12,024 bases of DNA, from assembly GCA_910592005.1 (NCBI GenBank), contig CAJVPP010003304.1:1-12024 (forward strand). The letters are read 5' to 3'. The translations under genes and the position numbers were made by a program. Numbering within the stretch: position 1 is the stretch's first letter; every line of letters starts with the position of its first letter. Positions 1-7,641 of the stretch are shown here, in pieces. The notes beneath the pieces are model-generated. The model had not been told where the DNA came from. It made no database searches and saw only the letters and a list, made by a program, of their open reading frames with translations. The stretch is from Funneliformis mosseae (Eukaryota; Glomeromycota; Glomeromycetes; Glomerales; Glomeraceae).

Positions 1-253
1 GAAAAATTGAGCATCATGCATTTGATCTAACCTTAAATAGTTAGCATATTGATTTATCGATTTATAAATCAGATTTTCTAATATGTTACTATATATGGGA
101 CTAAAAGATAATATCAGTATATGTTATATCGCGAAATAATATAAGATATCGATATAATAAGATTTTTTTATTAATAGTAAAACAGGGAGAAAAAAAATTA
201 TCAGTATAAGCAAATATCGTTATATATTATATCGGTATATCGAGGTTTGACTG
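1..253. mobile_element. Right end of a pogo/Tigger-like DNA transposon (element A), truncated by window start
   Basis: Read on the minus strand from 253, the end begins CAGTCAAACCTCGATATACC and is followed on the plus strand by TA at 254-255. This matches the CAGTYAAACCTCG-type termini of pogo/Tigger elements, which insert at TA. Inside the end, the motif TATATCG/CGATATA recurs several times (around 117-132, 147-156, 215-242), as expected for subterminal transposase-binding repeats. No transposase is visible in these 253 bases, and the other terminus would lie outside the window. The end assignment is by motif only; whether the element is autonomous or a short derivative cannot be told. Confidence 0.55.
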
Positions 254-254
254 T

Positions 255-413
255 ACTTTGTGCAGGTTTTTAATTTGTTATACATAATAGTAAGTTTTAT
301 TATAAAATTTGTTATATTTAATTATTTTATTTAATAAAATTTAGGACTACTTATATAATTTGCAGTAATAAAAAAATCAGAATATAGAAATTCGCTATAG
401 TAAGCTTTAACTG
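255..413. mobile_element. Right end of a second pogo-like element (element B)
   Basis: Read on the minus strand from 413, the sequence is CAGTTAAAGCTTACTATAGC followed by GAATTTC; TA follows at 414-415. It resembles the pogo-type terminus CAGTTAAACCTCGCTATAGCGAA with a few substitutions. The segment between the two right-hand ends is only 158 bp and no matching left end is present, so element B most simply continues to the left of the window with element A nested in it. It could instead be a solo terminus left by deletion. Confidence 0.4.
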
Positions 414-807
414 TATCTGTAATTATATTTTAAGGATGTTAAATAGCTCTTAAAAAAATTTTGAAGTTTTAAAATTACTAATTCTAGAAGTCTAGAAGGG
501 CTCATCAGGAAAACTTTTTTATATAAAATTTATGATATTTTACGTAATTTTACAGTTAGTTTACATTATATTATTTGCTTTAATCATTACTCAAATCTAG
601 CCATTATTAAATTTATCAAAAAATTTATCGAAACAATCAACCTTCAAAATCAACTGTGAACAAAATATGTTGTAAAAATTATCTATACTTATTAGGGTTT
701 TCAATGCTAAAGACTTTAGCTCACTTGTATCAAAAAGTTTGTTATATAAAAATACGTGTAATTAAGAAAAGATTTTATATTAAAGAATTCAATCAGCTAG
801 AAACTAA
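414..807. other. AT-rich stretch without recognisable gene
   Basis: I see no coding frame of substance on either strand. The only structure noted is a short perfect dyad, TTCTAGA-AG-TCTAGAA, at 482-497. The sequence is probably decayed transposon or intergenic DNA. Confidence 0.5.
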
Positions 808-996
808 GTATATGATGATACAATAGAACATCTTCCTGAAGAATTTACTAAAGATACTTTACGTAAAAAAACTCAAAGAGCTATAAAGATTTATAATTTA
901 TTTCAGAAAATTAGAGTGGGTAAGATTAAACATATTATATCTTATAGTATAAATTTTATCTCGAAGCTTTACTGTTTTGTAAATTTGGATAATTGA
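808..996 (+). pseudogene. Coding relic, fragment of a repeated protein family of unknown function
   Basis: One frame stays open for 62 codons up to TGA at 994-996 and reads like real protein. A charged stretch contains LPEEFTKDTLRKKTQRA, followed by IKIYNLFQKI and then KIKHIISYSINFISKL. Two in-phase stops lie close upstream (805-807 is TAA) and there is no credible start, so it is a fragment. The pattern RKxTQRAxKIYxLFxxIGxxKI...SYSAxxIS resembles a dispersed family I associate with Rhizophagus genomes, but I cannot name a function. No transposon termini frame it. The assignment rests on the non-random protein appearance, not on a domain match. Confidence 0.4.
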
Positions 997-1108
997 AGAA
1001 TAGTTTGATCACATATAAGACTTAAGGTCCTATCTGTGACTTTACGTGACTATACATCTTTATAGTTTATATGATTTTTATACACATTAGTCTCTTATCA
1101 TGTAAAAA

Positions 1109-1231
1109 ATGTCTTCTCTAAAATGGAATGACACTCAAATTCACCTTCTAATACAAATAATTTCACAAGAGTAGTGTCAAAAAAATAAGAATCTTGTAAA
1201 AGTATTTAGCGTAAGTAGTAATTATTTCTTA
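1109..1231 (+). pseudogene. Possible N-terminal relic of a SANT/Myb-like DNA-binding protein
   Basis: From ATG at 1109 the frame reads MSSLKWNDTQIHLLIQIIS, is stopped by TAG at 1172-1174, and continues in frame with CQKNKNLVKVF to another stop near 1231. The order K-W-[NT]-D-x-Q-I-x-L-L-I is typical of the start of SANT/Myb-like (MADF-like) domains often fused to transposon proteins. Only about 35 residues are legible and the later helices are not recognisable. The match is short enough to be chance. Confidence 0.2.
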
Positions 1232-2160
1232 TAGTGGTAGTCACTTCTTTAGCATGTAGAAATTAGATATTATTAGATTGCAAAAAATATAGAAATATCA
1301 GAAACATAATGAGTGAATGCAAGGTTAATAATACAAATTTATTTTCATTTACTAAAATTACTTTTGAATAAGTTTATAATGAGATTAGATAGGATAATTA
1401 GTATGAATAAATTTATGAATTAATATTATAAAAGATCTGCAAAATATTAACTCTGATTATAATATAATTATATATGTATGAACAATTGCTCACGTTAAAT
1501 ACTTTTGCTACTGGAGAATAGAAAAAAACTGTTACTAATGGTAAAGATCAAAAAAAATTTTTTATTGTCTAGTGTATAACCTTTTATATAAAAAATCAGT
1601 TGAATATTTAAAATAATAATCAACTACCAGAACACTTATTGATACAGAAAAAAATAAAATATATAGGCTAGAATTTTCATATTAAATTATATGATATAAT
1701 AATAATCTATACTTTTTTATTTTAATTATTATTATATGGTAGTATGAAAACTGTGAGTGGATTTGAAATTGTCTTTTTTGAATCAGATTACAACTATCTA
1801 TTTTACATTAGTAGAAATTAATCTACATTTATATGGAAATAATAATGCTGTTCATAAGATTCAATGCTTTAAGAGTCTTAATTATAAGTAAATTCAAACT
1901 ATCAGATATTGGGTATAGCATTTATAATATTTATTTACCATAAATCTTCAATATTCTCTCCACTATTATTTTTTTACTTAGTAAGAATCTGTCTCAAATT
2001 TGATAATGAACAAAATAAAAAATAAAATCATATGCATATAATGCTGATTACTTTGCTATGAAAAATTACATATGTAATCAAAATGTATTATAAATGCTAT
2101 TACATATATAAAATTAATATATAGTTTAACACTTGTAAAATATGTAATGTTATTATTTTG
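1232..2160. other. AT-rich stretch, no gene seen
   Basis: No frame on either strand gives convincing protein. Small features are an AT-only dyad (about 1694-1737) and a cluster of ATTACATAT-like words, including a perfect 14-bp palindrome ATTACATATGTAAT near 2065-2079. None is enough to call an element. Confidence 0.5.
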
Positions 2161-2330
2161 TTTATTATATATGTACTTTGCAGTAGAAGAGAAAACTACT
2201 AAAAAATTTTTTTTTTTACTTTTTAAGCTAAATATTATTTTTTTAGTAAAATAAATTCAGATTTAATATTAACTCAAAAAGATGGTAGTTTTCTCCCTTT
2301 AGACTGTAAAGTGCCCATATCTAAAATAAA
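2161..2330. repeat. Foldback (inverted-repeat) structure, about 170 bp
   Basis: The left arm, about 2161-2205, and the reverse complement of the right arm, about 2275-2330, share TTTATTWTAKATATG, then ACTTTRCAGT, then GAGAAAACTAC. The match is imperfect with small gaps over about 45 bases. The loop is about 70 bp and T-rich. Short foldbacks like this are typical miniature transposon derivatives. I see no clear flanking target duplication, so class and exact borders are unknown. Confidence 0.4.
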
Positions 2331-2386
2331 ATGTTTACAATAATACAAGAAATTATGAAATTATTGTCTATTCCAATTAACTTAAA

Positions 2387-2539
2387 TTACTTTTGGATTT
2401 TTTTTCTTTTGATTTTACTAGGTGTATCTAACATGTTCATATTATTTGAATAATGTTGAGAAGTAACTGAACCTATTTCTTCACAATTATTAATCAGCTT
2501 CTCTAATAAATTATTTACCAAGCCATGTAAACTAAACAT
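2387..2539 (-). CDS. Small open frame, 50 codons, probably the tail of a decayed protein
   Basis: The frame starts at ATG (2539-2537) and ends at TAA (2389-2387). It begins MFSLHGLVNNLLEKLINN, is rich in Asn and Ser in the middle, and ends in a very basic tail, TPSKIKRKKIQK. A basic Lys/Arg tail after a Ser/Asn-rich linker is common at the C-terminus of FAR1/MULE-type transposases and of nuclear proteins, but there is no domain here to prove it. It lies on the same strand as the larger decayed gene at 2986-8654, and a foldback at 2649-2845 separates them, so it may be that gene's far 3' end. Expression as an independent 50-residue protein is unlikely. Confidence 0.25.
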   Translation of the reverse strand: MFSLHGLVNNLLEKLINNCEEIGSVTSQHYSNNMNMLDTPSKIKRKKIQK

Positions 2540-2648
2540 GATGTTTATTATTTAGCAATAAATAAAGATGTTTAAATTATAAATATTATATTTATTATAA
2601 ATCTAGATATTTCATGTTTAACTTAAACTAATACGTAAATTACGATAA

Positions 2649-2845
2649 GTTGAAAATATTAAAGAAAAATATAGGTTGATTGCTAAAAAAATCAGGTTTT
2701 AGGAATTTTTTAACAAAATTGAGATTTTTATTGCATTTTAGTTTTTGATATTATTAGATTAAAATATATTAAGCTTTTAATTTTAGTGAAAAAATTTCAA
2801 AACCTGATTTTCCTAAAAATCTTTCTATATAATATTTTAAGATAA
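2649..2845. repeat. Foldback/MITE-like hairpin, about 200 bp
   Basis: The left arm (about 2649-2723) and the reverse complement of the right arm (about 2776-2845) match well. Shared blocks include AAAATATTA near the outer end, a conserved core AAATCAGGTTTT, and AATTTTTTnnCnAAAATT toward the loop. The loop is about 50 bp. The arms are perhaps three-quarters identical with small gaps. No transposase and no certain target duplication were found. It could be a MITE or an inverted fragment of a larger element; its outer borders are approximate. Confidence 0.5.
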
Positions 2846-2985
2846 TAAAGCTGATAAAAATTACATAAGTCTATCAAATAAACGCGAACTTCTGACTTAT
2901 ATTGTTAAAAAGAAATCTATTATGTTTTTTTATTGACAAATTTTTTTTATAGTTCAGACTATTTATTATAATAACTTATTTGAAG

Positions 2986-3780
2986 TCATATTGTATATAA
3001 ACACAATTTATCCTTCTTATTATACTTCTTTCAAATATCATTAAGGGTATTTTTCAAGAGCTGTGAAAGATTAAATTAATCAGATGCTAGTTTTGTGAAA
3101 TCAACTTTGTGTGAATTACTACATGCCAATAAACACAATATTTCATAAGATATAGTAGAGTACAGCAAATCTGTTAAATAATCACAATTTACCTTTTCTT
3201 CTAAAATAATTTTGTTAATGTTACATCTTTATATAAAAGTTTGTATTATAACTTTACCTTTATCACAGTAACAAAGTAATTAAAAAAATAGTTATTATCT
3301 TTGTAACAATAAAATTATGACTCAATTATGATAATAAATTATGATACTCAAAAATGTTCATCAAGTGTTAATACATCTTGAAAAATAAGAACTAAATAAT
3401 CTTCTAAAAATTCCCTTTCATGATAATCATTCTGTAATAAAGAATTTTGTTCAGTTTTAAATGCATTGAGACTACAAATAAAAAATAAATATTATTAGGT
3501 ATAAACTATATAGCATCTTAAAAAAGTATTTTAATTTATATTCAGCCTACTGCTCACTTTATCCACCATAATATTTTTTTCTATTTATTAATCTGTATGA
3601 GAATTTGTTTTTATACTCAGAAGCTTTAATACACCTTAAATTTTTCCATTGAACTCAAGCTTGTTGAATATTTTTAATCTACAAAAATATATTTAATATG
3701 TTAATAATAATATCACAATAGAAGAATATATATTAAAATATGTATATATCAAGCAATAATATACCTTTTTTTCAAATAAA
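2986..3780 (-). pseudogene. 3' portion of a decayed multi-exon gene of unknown function, split by the Tigger insertion
   Basis: Several long minus-strand frames follow each other. First is 3780-3765 (TTATTTGAAAAAAAG), then a probable intron 3764-3679 (GTATAT...TTGTAG, 86 bp). Next is an exon from 3678 reading IKNIQQA*VQWKNLRCIKAS, SYRLINRKKYYGG*SEQ and AEYKLKYFFKMLYSLY. A frameshifted segment, 3476-3348, contains NDYHEREFLEDYLVLIFQDV. After a gap, about 3228-2986 contains KVNCDYLTDLLYSTISYEIL and FNLSQLLKNTLNDI. In-frame stops sit at W/Q-like positions. The last block may be a separate fragment, because the 3228-3348 interval is unreadable. No domain is recognised; it looks like a lineage-specific dispersed gene family. 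Its 5' part is at 7642-8654. Confidence 0.5.
3679..3764 (-). other. Probable intron of the decayed host gene
   Basis: The donor GTATAT follows ...AAAAAAG (3765) and the acceptor is TTTTTGTAG before ATTAAAAATATTC. Length is 86 bp and very T-rich. The reading frame on both sides is in phase (phase 0), which supports the call. Confidence 0.5.
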
Positions 3781-3782
3781 TA

Positions 3783-4075
3783 CAGTTAGACCTCCATATA
3801 ATCACTTAATCAGTTCTGCCAAAATTGATGATTTTATAGAGATGTGACTGTAAAAAAGGTAACTTTTATATAATTACTATTATATTAAAAATCATGTGTA
3901 ATGATTATATAAAGGTTTTATTATAAATATTACATAAATACATATATCAATTGTTAACAAGTTTATCATTTATAAATACTTTATTAAATTATAAATATTT
4001 ATTATTTATCAATATAATCAAAATACTATATAAATAACATTAAAAACTAAAATAATCCATAATTGATACTTACTT
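3783..4075. other. Tigger 3' non-coding end
   Basis: This lies between the left terminal repeat and the transposase stop and holds no gene. It carries subterminal words resembling the terminus, such as an inverted ACCTTTATATAATCATTAC at about 3898-3916 and GGTAACTTTTATATAATTAC near 3858-3877, plausible transposase-binding sites. Confidence 0.45.
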
Positions 4076-4804
4076 TTAGAATTGTTGTTTAAGCTATTTA
4101 ACGATCTTAAAATACTTTTTAAAAAGGCTTAAATCTTCTACACAAAATACATTAATATTCTGCTGCTCAAAAAATAAAATTCAGATTTTTAAAGATTTGA
4201 AAGCATCACTGGGAGATACTAGGATTTCTTTATCTTCAGAATCACTATTTTTATCACATATTTTCTCTTAGATTAGCCTTATAATATTATTTTCATCTAA
4301 AATATTCTTAGTTGGAATTTCTTTCAAGTCTTGAAAAAAATTGGTTAATGCATTTGCCAATAAAAAAGCAGAAGAGTCATCTATATCAAGCTCTTTGATT
4401 ATTTAATTAATATCAGCTGTTTCATTATCTATTACTTTTTATTGAATTTGTAATACGTCATCTTTATTTTCATCAGATAAAGAAGGCAAAATTCCAGTTT
4501 TCTTTCAACAGTTTTATACTGTTTCTTCAGTTATGCAACCCTATACTTCTGCAACATAACTTATTGCTTCTTTTATATTAATCCTTTTACTGTTTATGAC
4601 TTTTTCATCTTTGAATAAATCCAGCATATGACAATAGTACTTTCTCTTGAAATGATTTTTGAAACTTGCAATGATTTCAGCATCAAGTGGTTGAAGATGA
4701 CTTGTGATATTAGGAGGTAAAAAGCTACTTTGATATGAGTTAGTTAAAGCTGAGGAGTGTCAGATTGATGTTTTTCTGATTTATTATGATTATTACAATC
4801 TTTT

Positions 4805-4975
4805 GATCCATTACGACTGTCATAACCTCTTAATCCACCACTACCATGACTGCTATGATCTCTTAGTTCATTATTACCACGACTACCATAATTTCTTAAT
4901 CTATTACCACAACTACCATAATCTCTTAATCCACCATCATAACCACTAAGACCTCTTGAAGCTCAACTTTCTCTT
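4805..4975 (-). repeat. Degenerate 30-33-bp coding repeats, Gly/Arg/Tyr-rich segment of the Tigger transposase
   Basis: On the minus strand this encodes SRGLSGYDGGLRDYGSCGN, RLRNYGSRGNNELRDHSSHG and SGGLRGYDSRNGS. On the plus strand, units end in ATCTCTT/CCTCTT (about 4972, 4942, 4912, 4879, 4846) and contain ACYACCATRA-like words. About five imperfect units are visible. The segment is inserted in the DDE domain between the VDNA block and the FLPPN block, where canonical Tigger transposases have only a short linker. It resembles an RG/RGY-type disordered region. Confidence 0.6.
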
Positions 4976-5005
4976 ATCATTAAATTATATTACATAATTA
5001 GCATA

Positions 5006-5753
5006 CAGTGGTAAGTAAAAGAAACGCAACCACTATTGTTTCCTTTAAAAGCTTATAACAGGTTAACTATAGGGGCTAAAATTATAATTTTATATTTATT
5101 TTAAAGCCCAAATCTTGAAAAATAACCTGATATAAATTTAATATCTAGTTAATAGTGCCAAATTTAGATAATTTAATGATTTATATCAGAATTTCTTACT
5201 TAATAGACTTTGAGCATAGAAATTTTTTTTGGTAGACTCGCTACTATAAAACTAACATTAGATTCGGATTCCTCGCAATGCGACGATTCTAACAAGCTAA
5301 ATTTCGTCTAGATTAGACTTATAGATCATGAGAAAATTACCGATCAAAGATCACCCGACACTACATTAAAAATTAGATTAAAAAATTTTATATAGTATCA
5401 GGCAATCTTTGATCAGCAATTTTTTCGTGATCTATAGGCCTGATCTAAACGAAATTTAACTTGTTAGAATCATCGCACTGCGAAAAATCTGAATTTGGTA
5501 TCAGTTTTATAGTAGCAAGCCTACCAAAAAAAAATTTTTTATGCTCAAAGTCTATTAAGTAAGAAATTCTGATGTAAATCATTAAATTATCCAAATTTGG
5601 CACTATTAACTAGATATTAAATTTATATCAGGTTATTCTTCAAGATTTGGACTTTAAAATAAATATAAAATTATGATTTTAGCCCTTATAGTTAACCTGT
5701 TATAAGCTTTTAAAAGAAACCAATAGTGGTTGCGTTTCTTTTGCTCGTCACTG
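5006..5753. mobile_element. 748-bp foldback MITE, Tc1/mariner-type termini
   Basis: The left arm begins CAGTGGTAAGTAAAAGAAAC and the right end, reverse-complemented, begins CAGTGACGAGCAAAAGAAAC; both continue into GCAACCACTATTG. The arms stay alignable right to the centre near 5380, at roughly 90% identity by eye with mostly transition differences, and the loop is about 20-30 bp. TA flanks both ends (5004-5005 and 5754-5755). CAGTG plus AAAAG...GC.ACC and TA duplication is the Tc1/mariner pattern. It has no coding capacity. It sits inside the Tigger transposase in a very AT-rich linker or intron. The inserted copy is clearly younger than its host, since the arms are less damaged than the surrounding gene. 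Confidence 0.8.
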
Positions 5754-5792
5754 TATAAAAAAATAAAAAATAAATAAAAATAAAAATAAACC
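5754..5792. repeat. Low-complexity A-rich tract (TTTTTAT-type) at the foldback insertion point
   Basis: On the minus strand this reads GTTTATTTTTATTTTTATTT and so on, directly after TSNKI(R). With the bases left of the foldback (TAATTATGTAATATAATTTAATGATAAG, 5005-4978) it could form a second Tigger intron of about 65 bp (GTTTAT...TAAG), after which the protein resumes ES*ASRGLSGYDGG. If so, the foldback landed inside an intron. The donor is weak, so an AT-rich coding linker is the alternative. Confidence 0.35.
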
Positions 5793-6189
5793 TAATCTTA
5801 TTAGATGTAGATGATTCATCTTCATCTTGATCAATTTCTATAGCTGATAAATAATGTGGATTAAAATATGATAGAGCATTATCAACCAGAAGCAAGATTT
5901 TTTTATCTTGTACTCTGAAATAGCTGTCTATTTCATGAAGAACCTCTTCAAATACTAATGAGTTCATCTAAGCTATAGGATTACCTCAATAATAAATGGA
6001 AAGACGCTCTAAATTAACCTTTGAAAAAGGTCTCAGGCGCTTCAAATTGCTGATTACCTATAGTTTTAACTTATCAATTCCTGTTGCATTCACGCTAAAA
6101 AGAACTTTAATTTATGTTTTATCTTTCTTTTGACTAGGAACTGGTTTTATTAAGAGTATTTGACTTGAAGGTATTTGATAAAAAAGATC

Positions 6190-6388
6190 CTATGTTCAAA
6201 AAATAAAGAATATTAGCTAATTACACAAATTATATCACATTTTATGCTACAATACTACGCATTCCTAATTATATACGTATTTAATCAATCAGACTATAAC
6301 ATTTTGCATTAGTTCTTAAAACTTCTAAAAAGTACAAATTTCACAATTCCAAAAATAACAGTAATAACAAAAACTGAAAAAGACTTAC
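6190..6388 (-). other. Intron 1 of the Tigger transposase
   Basis: The donor is GATGAAATG|GTAAGT and the acceptor is TTGAACATAG|GATCTTTTTTATC; length 199 bp. It splits the conserved DET-G-LFY block exactly (IYNIDEM | DLFYQ) in phase 0. The conserved protein continues on both sides, which makes this the best-supported intron in the window. Confidence 0.75.
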
Positions 6389-6949
6389 CATTTCATCAAT
6401 ATTATAAATTCGATCAGAAGTATATTGATTTAAAATTGATTGTAACCTTGTATGTTCTTCTAAAAAAGATGCTAAAGATGCATTTCCTAATTCACTATGC
6501 ATGCAGTATCTACAAATATTATTACGTCTTTTAAACTTATGTAGCTAACTATTAGAAAAAGATAAATTTTCTTCTTAAATATTAAAAGCTTCAGCAAAAA
6601 TTTTTGCCTTTTCTTTTATTAACAAATCCGTTAATATTACATCACTAGCTATTACATTTTCTATCTATAGACTCATTATATACTCAAGAACTAGAAACTT
6701 AACTTCTTTATATCTAAATTTTTGAGCAGAATCTTCAACATTTATTGCTTTTCATTTATTACTTTGTAACAGAATCTTTGAAATTATGCTTCTATTAATC
6801 TTTAAATTAAAGTATATTTTATTGAAGTAGTTTGCAATATCTATGTGTTATTTACTTTCATTTGCTACTGATCATTTACATATTTGACATTTTATGTTAT
6901 CACTTATGGCTGAATGATGCTGTTTTGGTTTAGATCTAACAGAAGGCAT

Positions 6950-7639
6950 TTTTGAAAAAGTTTCTTTTTTAAATTATGATCCATTTCTATGAATTTATAT
7001 GATTTAATATGTTACAGATGCTGTATTGATAATCAAATGTATTATAAAATAATAATTTTAAAAAAAAATCCCTTTGTGAACAAATTACTATTGGAATTCT
7101 TTTTGTTTATAGATAAATTTCTATAGGAGAAGAATAGACTAATAAATGGTAATTAAAATAACCATGTAAGTCTAAAACACTTTACTTTAACTTCAGTTAT
7201 AACATAATATCTAGAGTTATCGAAATAATTGTGAAAAAAATTGGGATGGTCTTTTTTTTTAAAAAAAGAAAGCAAAGAAACAGAAATTTTATTCAAGAAT
7301 TATATAAATTTATAATTTGAAACAGATTACACAAATTTATAATTTTGAGAATAGATTATAATTTGTACTATACATTTACTTATATATTTACCAATACATT
7401 TACCAAAAATGTCACATAAAAGATCCTTTTATAGAATACTTAAATTGACTAATAAAAAATTATGTGATCACTAGAAGTTTAATTACTAATAAAAATAATA
7501 TGTATGTTAGGAATTTTTGTGTGATGGTGATTATAGCTAATATAGAGATAATTTAATAATACTAAAATCAGTTTCGTAAAAATAGATGTTTATATATAAG
7601 TATGACTATATAGAGTGTAGCTGTATAGAGGTCTGACTG
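6950..7639. other. Tigger 5' non-coding region
   Basis: This is the leader between the right terminal repeat and the transposase start. It contains an imperfect 27-28-bp direct duplication at 7303-7329 and 7331-7358 (core AAATTTATAATTT), repeats of the word CATTTAC (about 7362-7402), and a T9/A7 tract near 7252-7267. No gene was seen. It presumably held the element's promoter; I cannot point to a specific one. Confidence 0.45.
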
Positions 7640-7641
7640 CA

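Larger units (their letters stand above)
4076..6949 (-). pseudogene. Tigger/pogo-type (CENP-B-like) DDE transposase, decayed and interrupted
   Basis: Translation starts at ATG 6949 (MPSVRSKPKQHH). Exon 1 runs to 6389 (187 codons). A Psq-type helix-turn-helix (around residues 34-64, IDIANYFNK) is followed by a CENP-B/Tc5-type helix-turn-helix (about 80-150: LLIKEKAKIFAEAF, then FSNS*LHKFKRRNNI), ending IYNIDEM. After an intron (6388-6190), exon 2 resumes DLFYQIPSSQ and includes VNATGIDKLK and KILLLVDNALSY. The C-terminal part, across the foldback, contains SSFLPPNITSHLQPLDAEII, then SFKNHFKRKYYCHMLDLF. It ends at TAA 4078-4076. All three catalytic acids are still present: Asp at 6397-6395, 5883-5881 and 4684-4682. 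Exon 1 alone has six stops, and a one-base frameshift lies near 4722. A Gly/Arg/Tyr repeat segment sits between the second and third acids. Confidence 0.85.
3783..7639 (-). mobile_element. Tigger/pogo-type DNA transposon, full length, with a nested foldback
   Basis: The left end on the plus strand starts CAGTTAGACCTCCATATAAT. The right end, read as reverse complement from 7639, starts CAGTCAGACCTCTATACAGC. The two are recognisable copies of one pogo/Tigger terminal inverted repeat. TA precedes the left end (3781-3782); the right flank is CA (7640-7641), a TA with one substitution. Inside lies a minus-strand CENP-B-like/DDE transposase relic (4076-6949). The span is 3857 bp, or about 3.1 kb once the nested 748-bp foldback and its TA are removed. 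Near the left end, the word ACCTCCATATAATCAC recurs inverted at about 3898-3916. The element is dead by in-frame stops but could have served as a substrate for an active relative. Confidence 0.8.

Noticed and set aside
950..974. TIR-like word CAGTAAAGCTTCG on the minus strand
   Set aside because: It resembles the terminus at 413, but it is not followed by TA and it falls inside the open coding relic 808-996.
1208..1231. GTAAGT...TTATAG as an intron after KVF
   Set aside because: 24 bp is too short for a spliceosomal intron.
1694..1737. Inverted ATATAATAATAAT / ATTATTATTATAT
   Set aside because: Pure A/T words of this length are expected by chance in sequence of this composition.
3268..3308. 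Hairpin GTAACAAAG...CTTTGTAAC
   Set aside because: The arms are only about 15 bp and imperfect, in very AT-rich sequence; probably chance or a decayed fragment.
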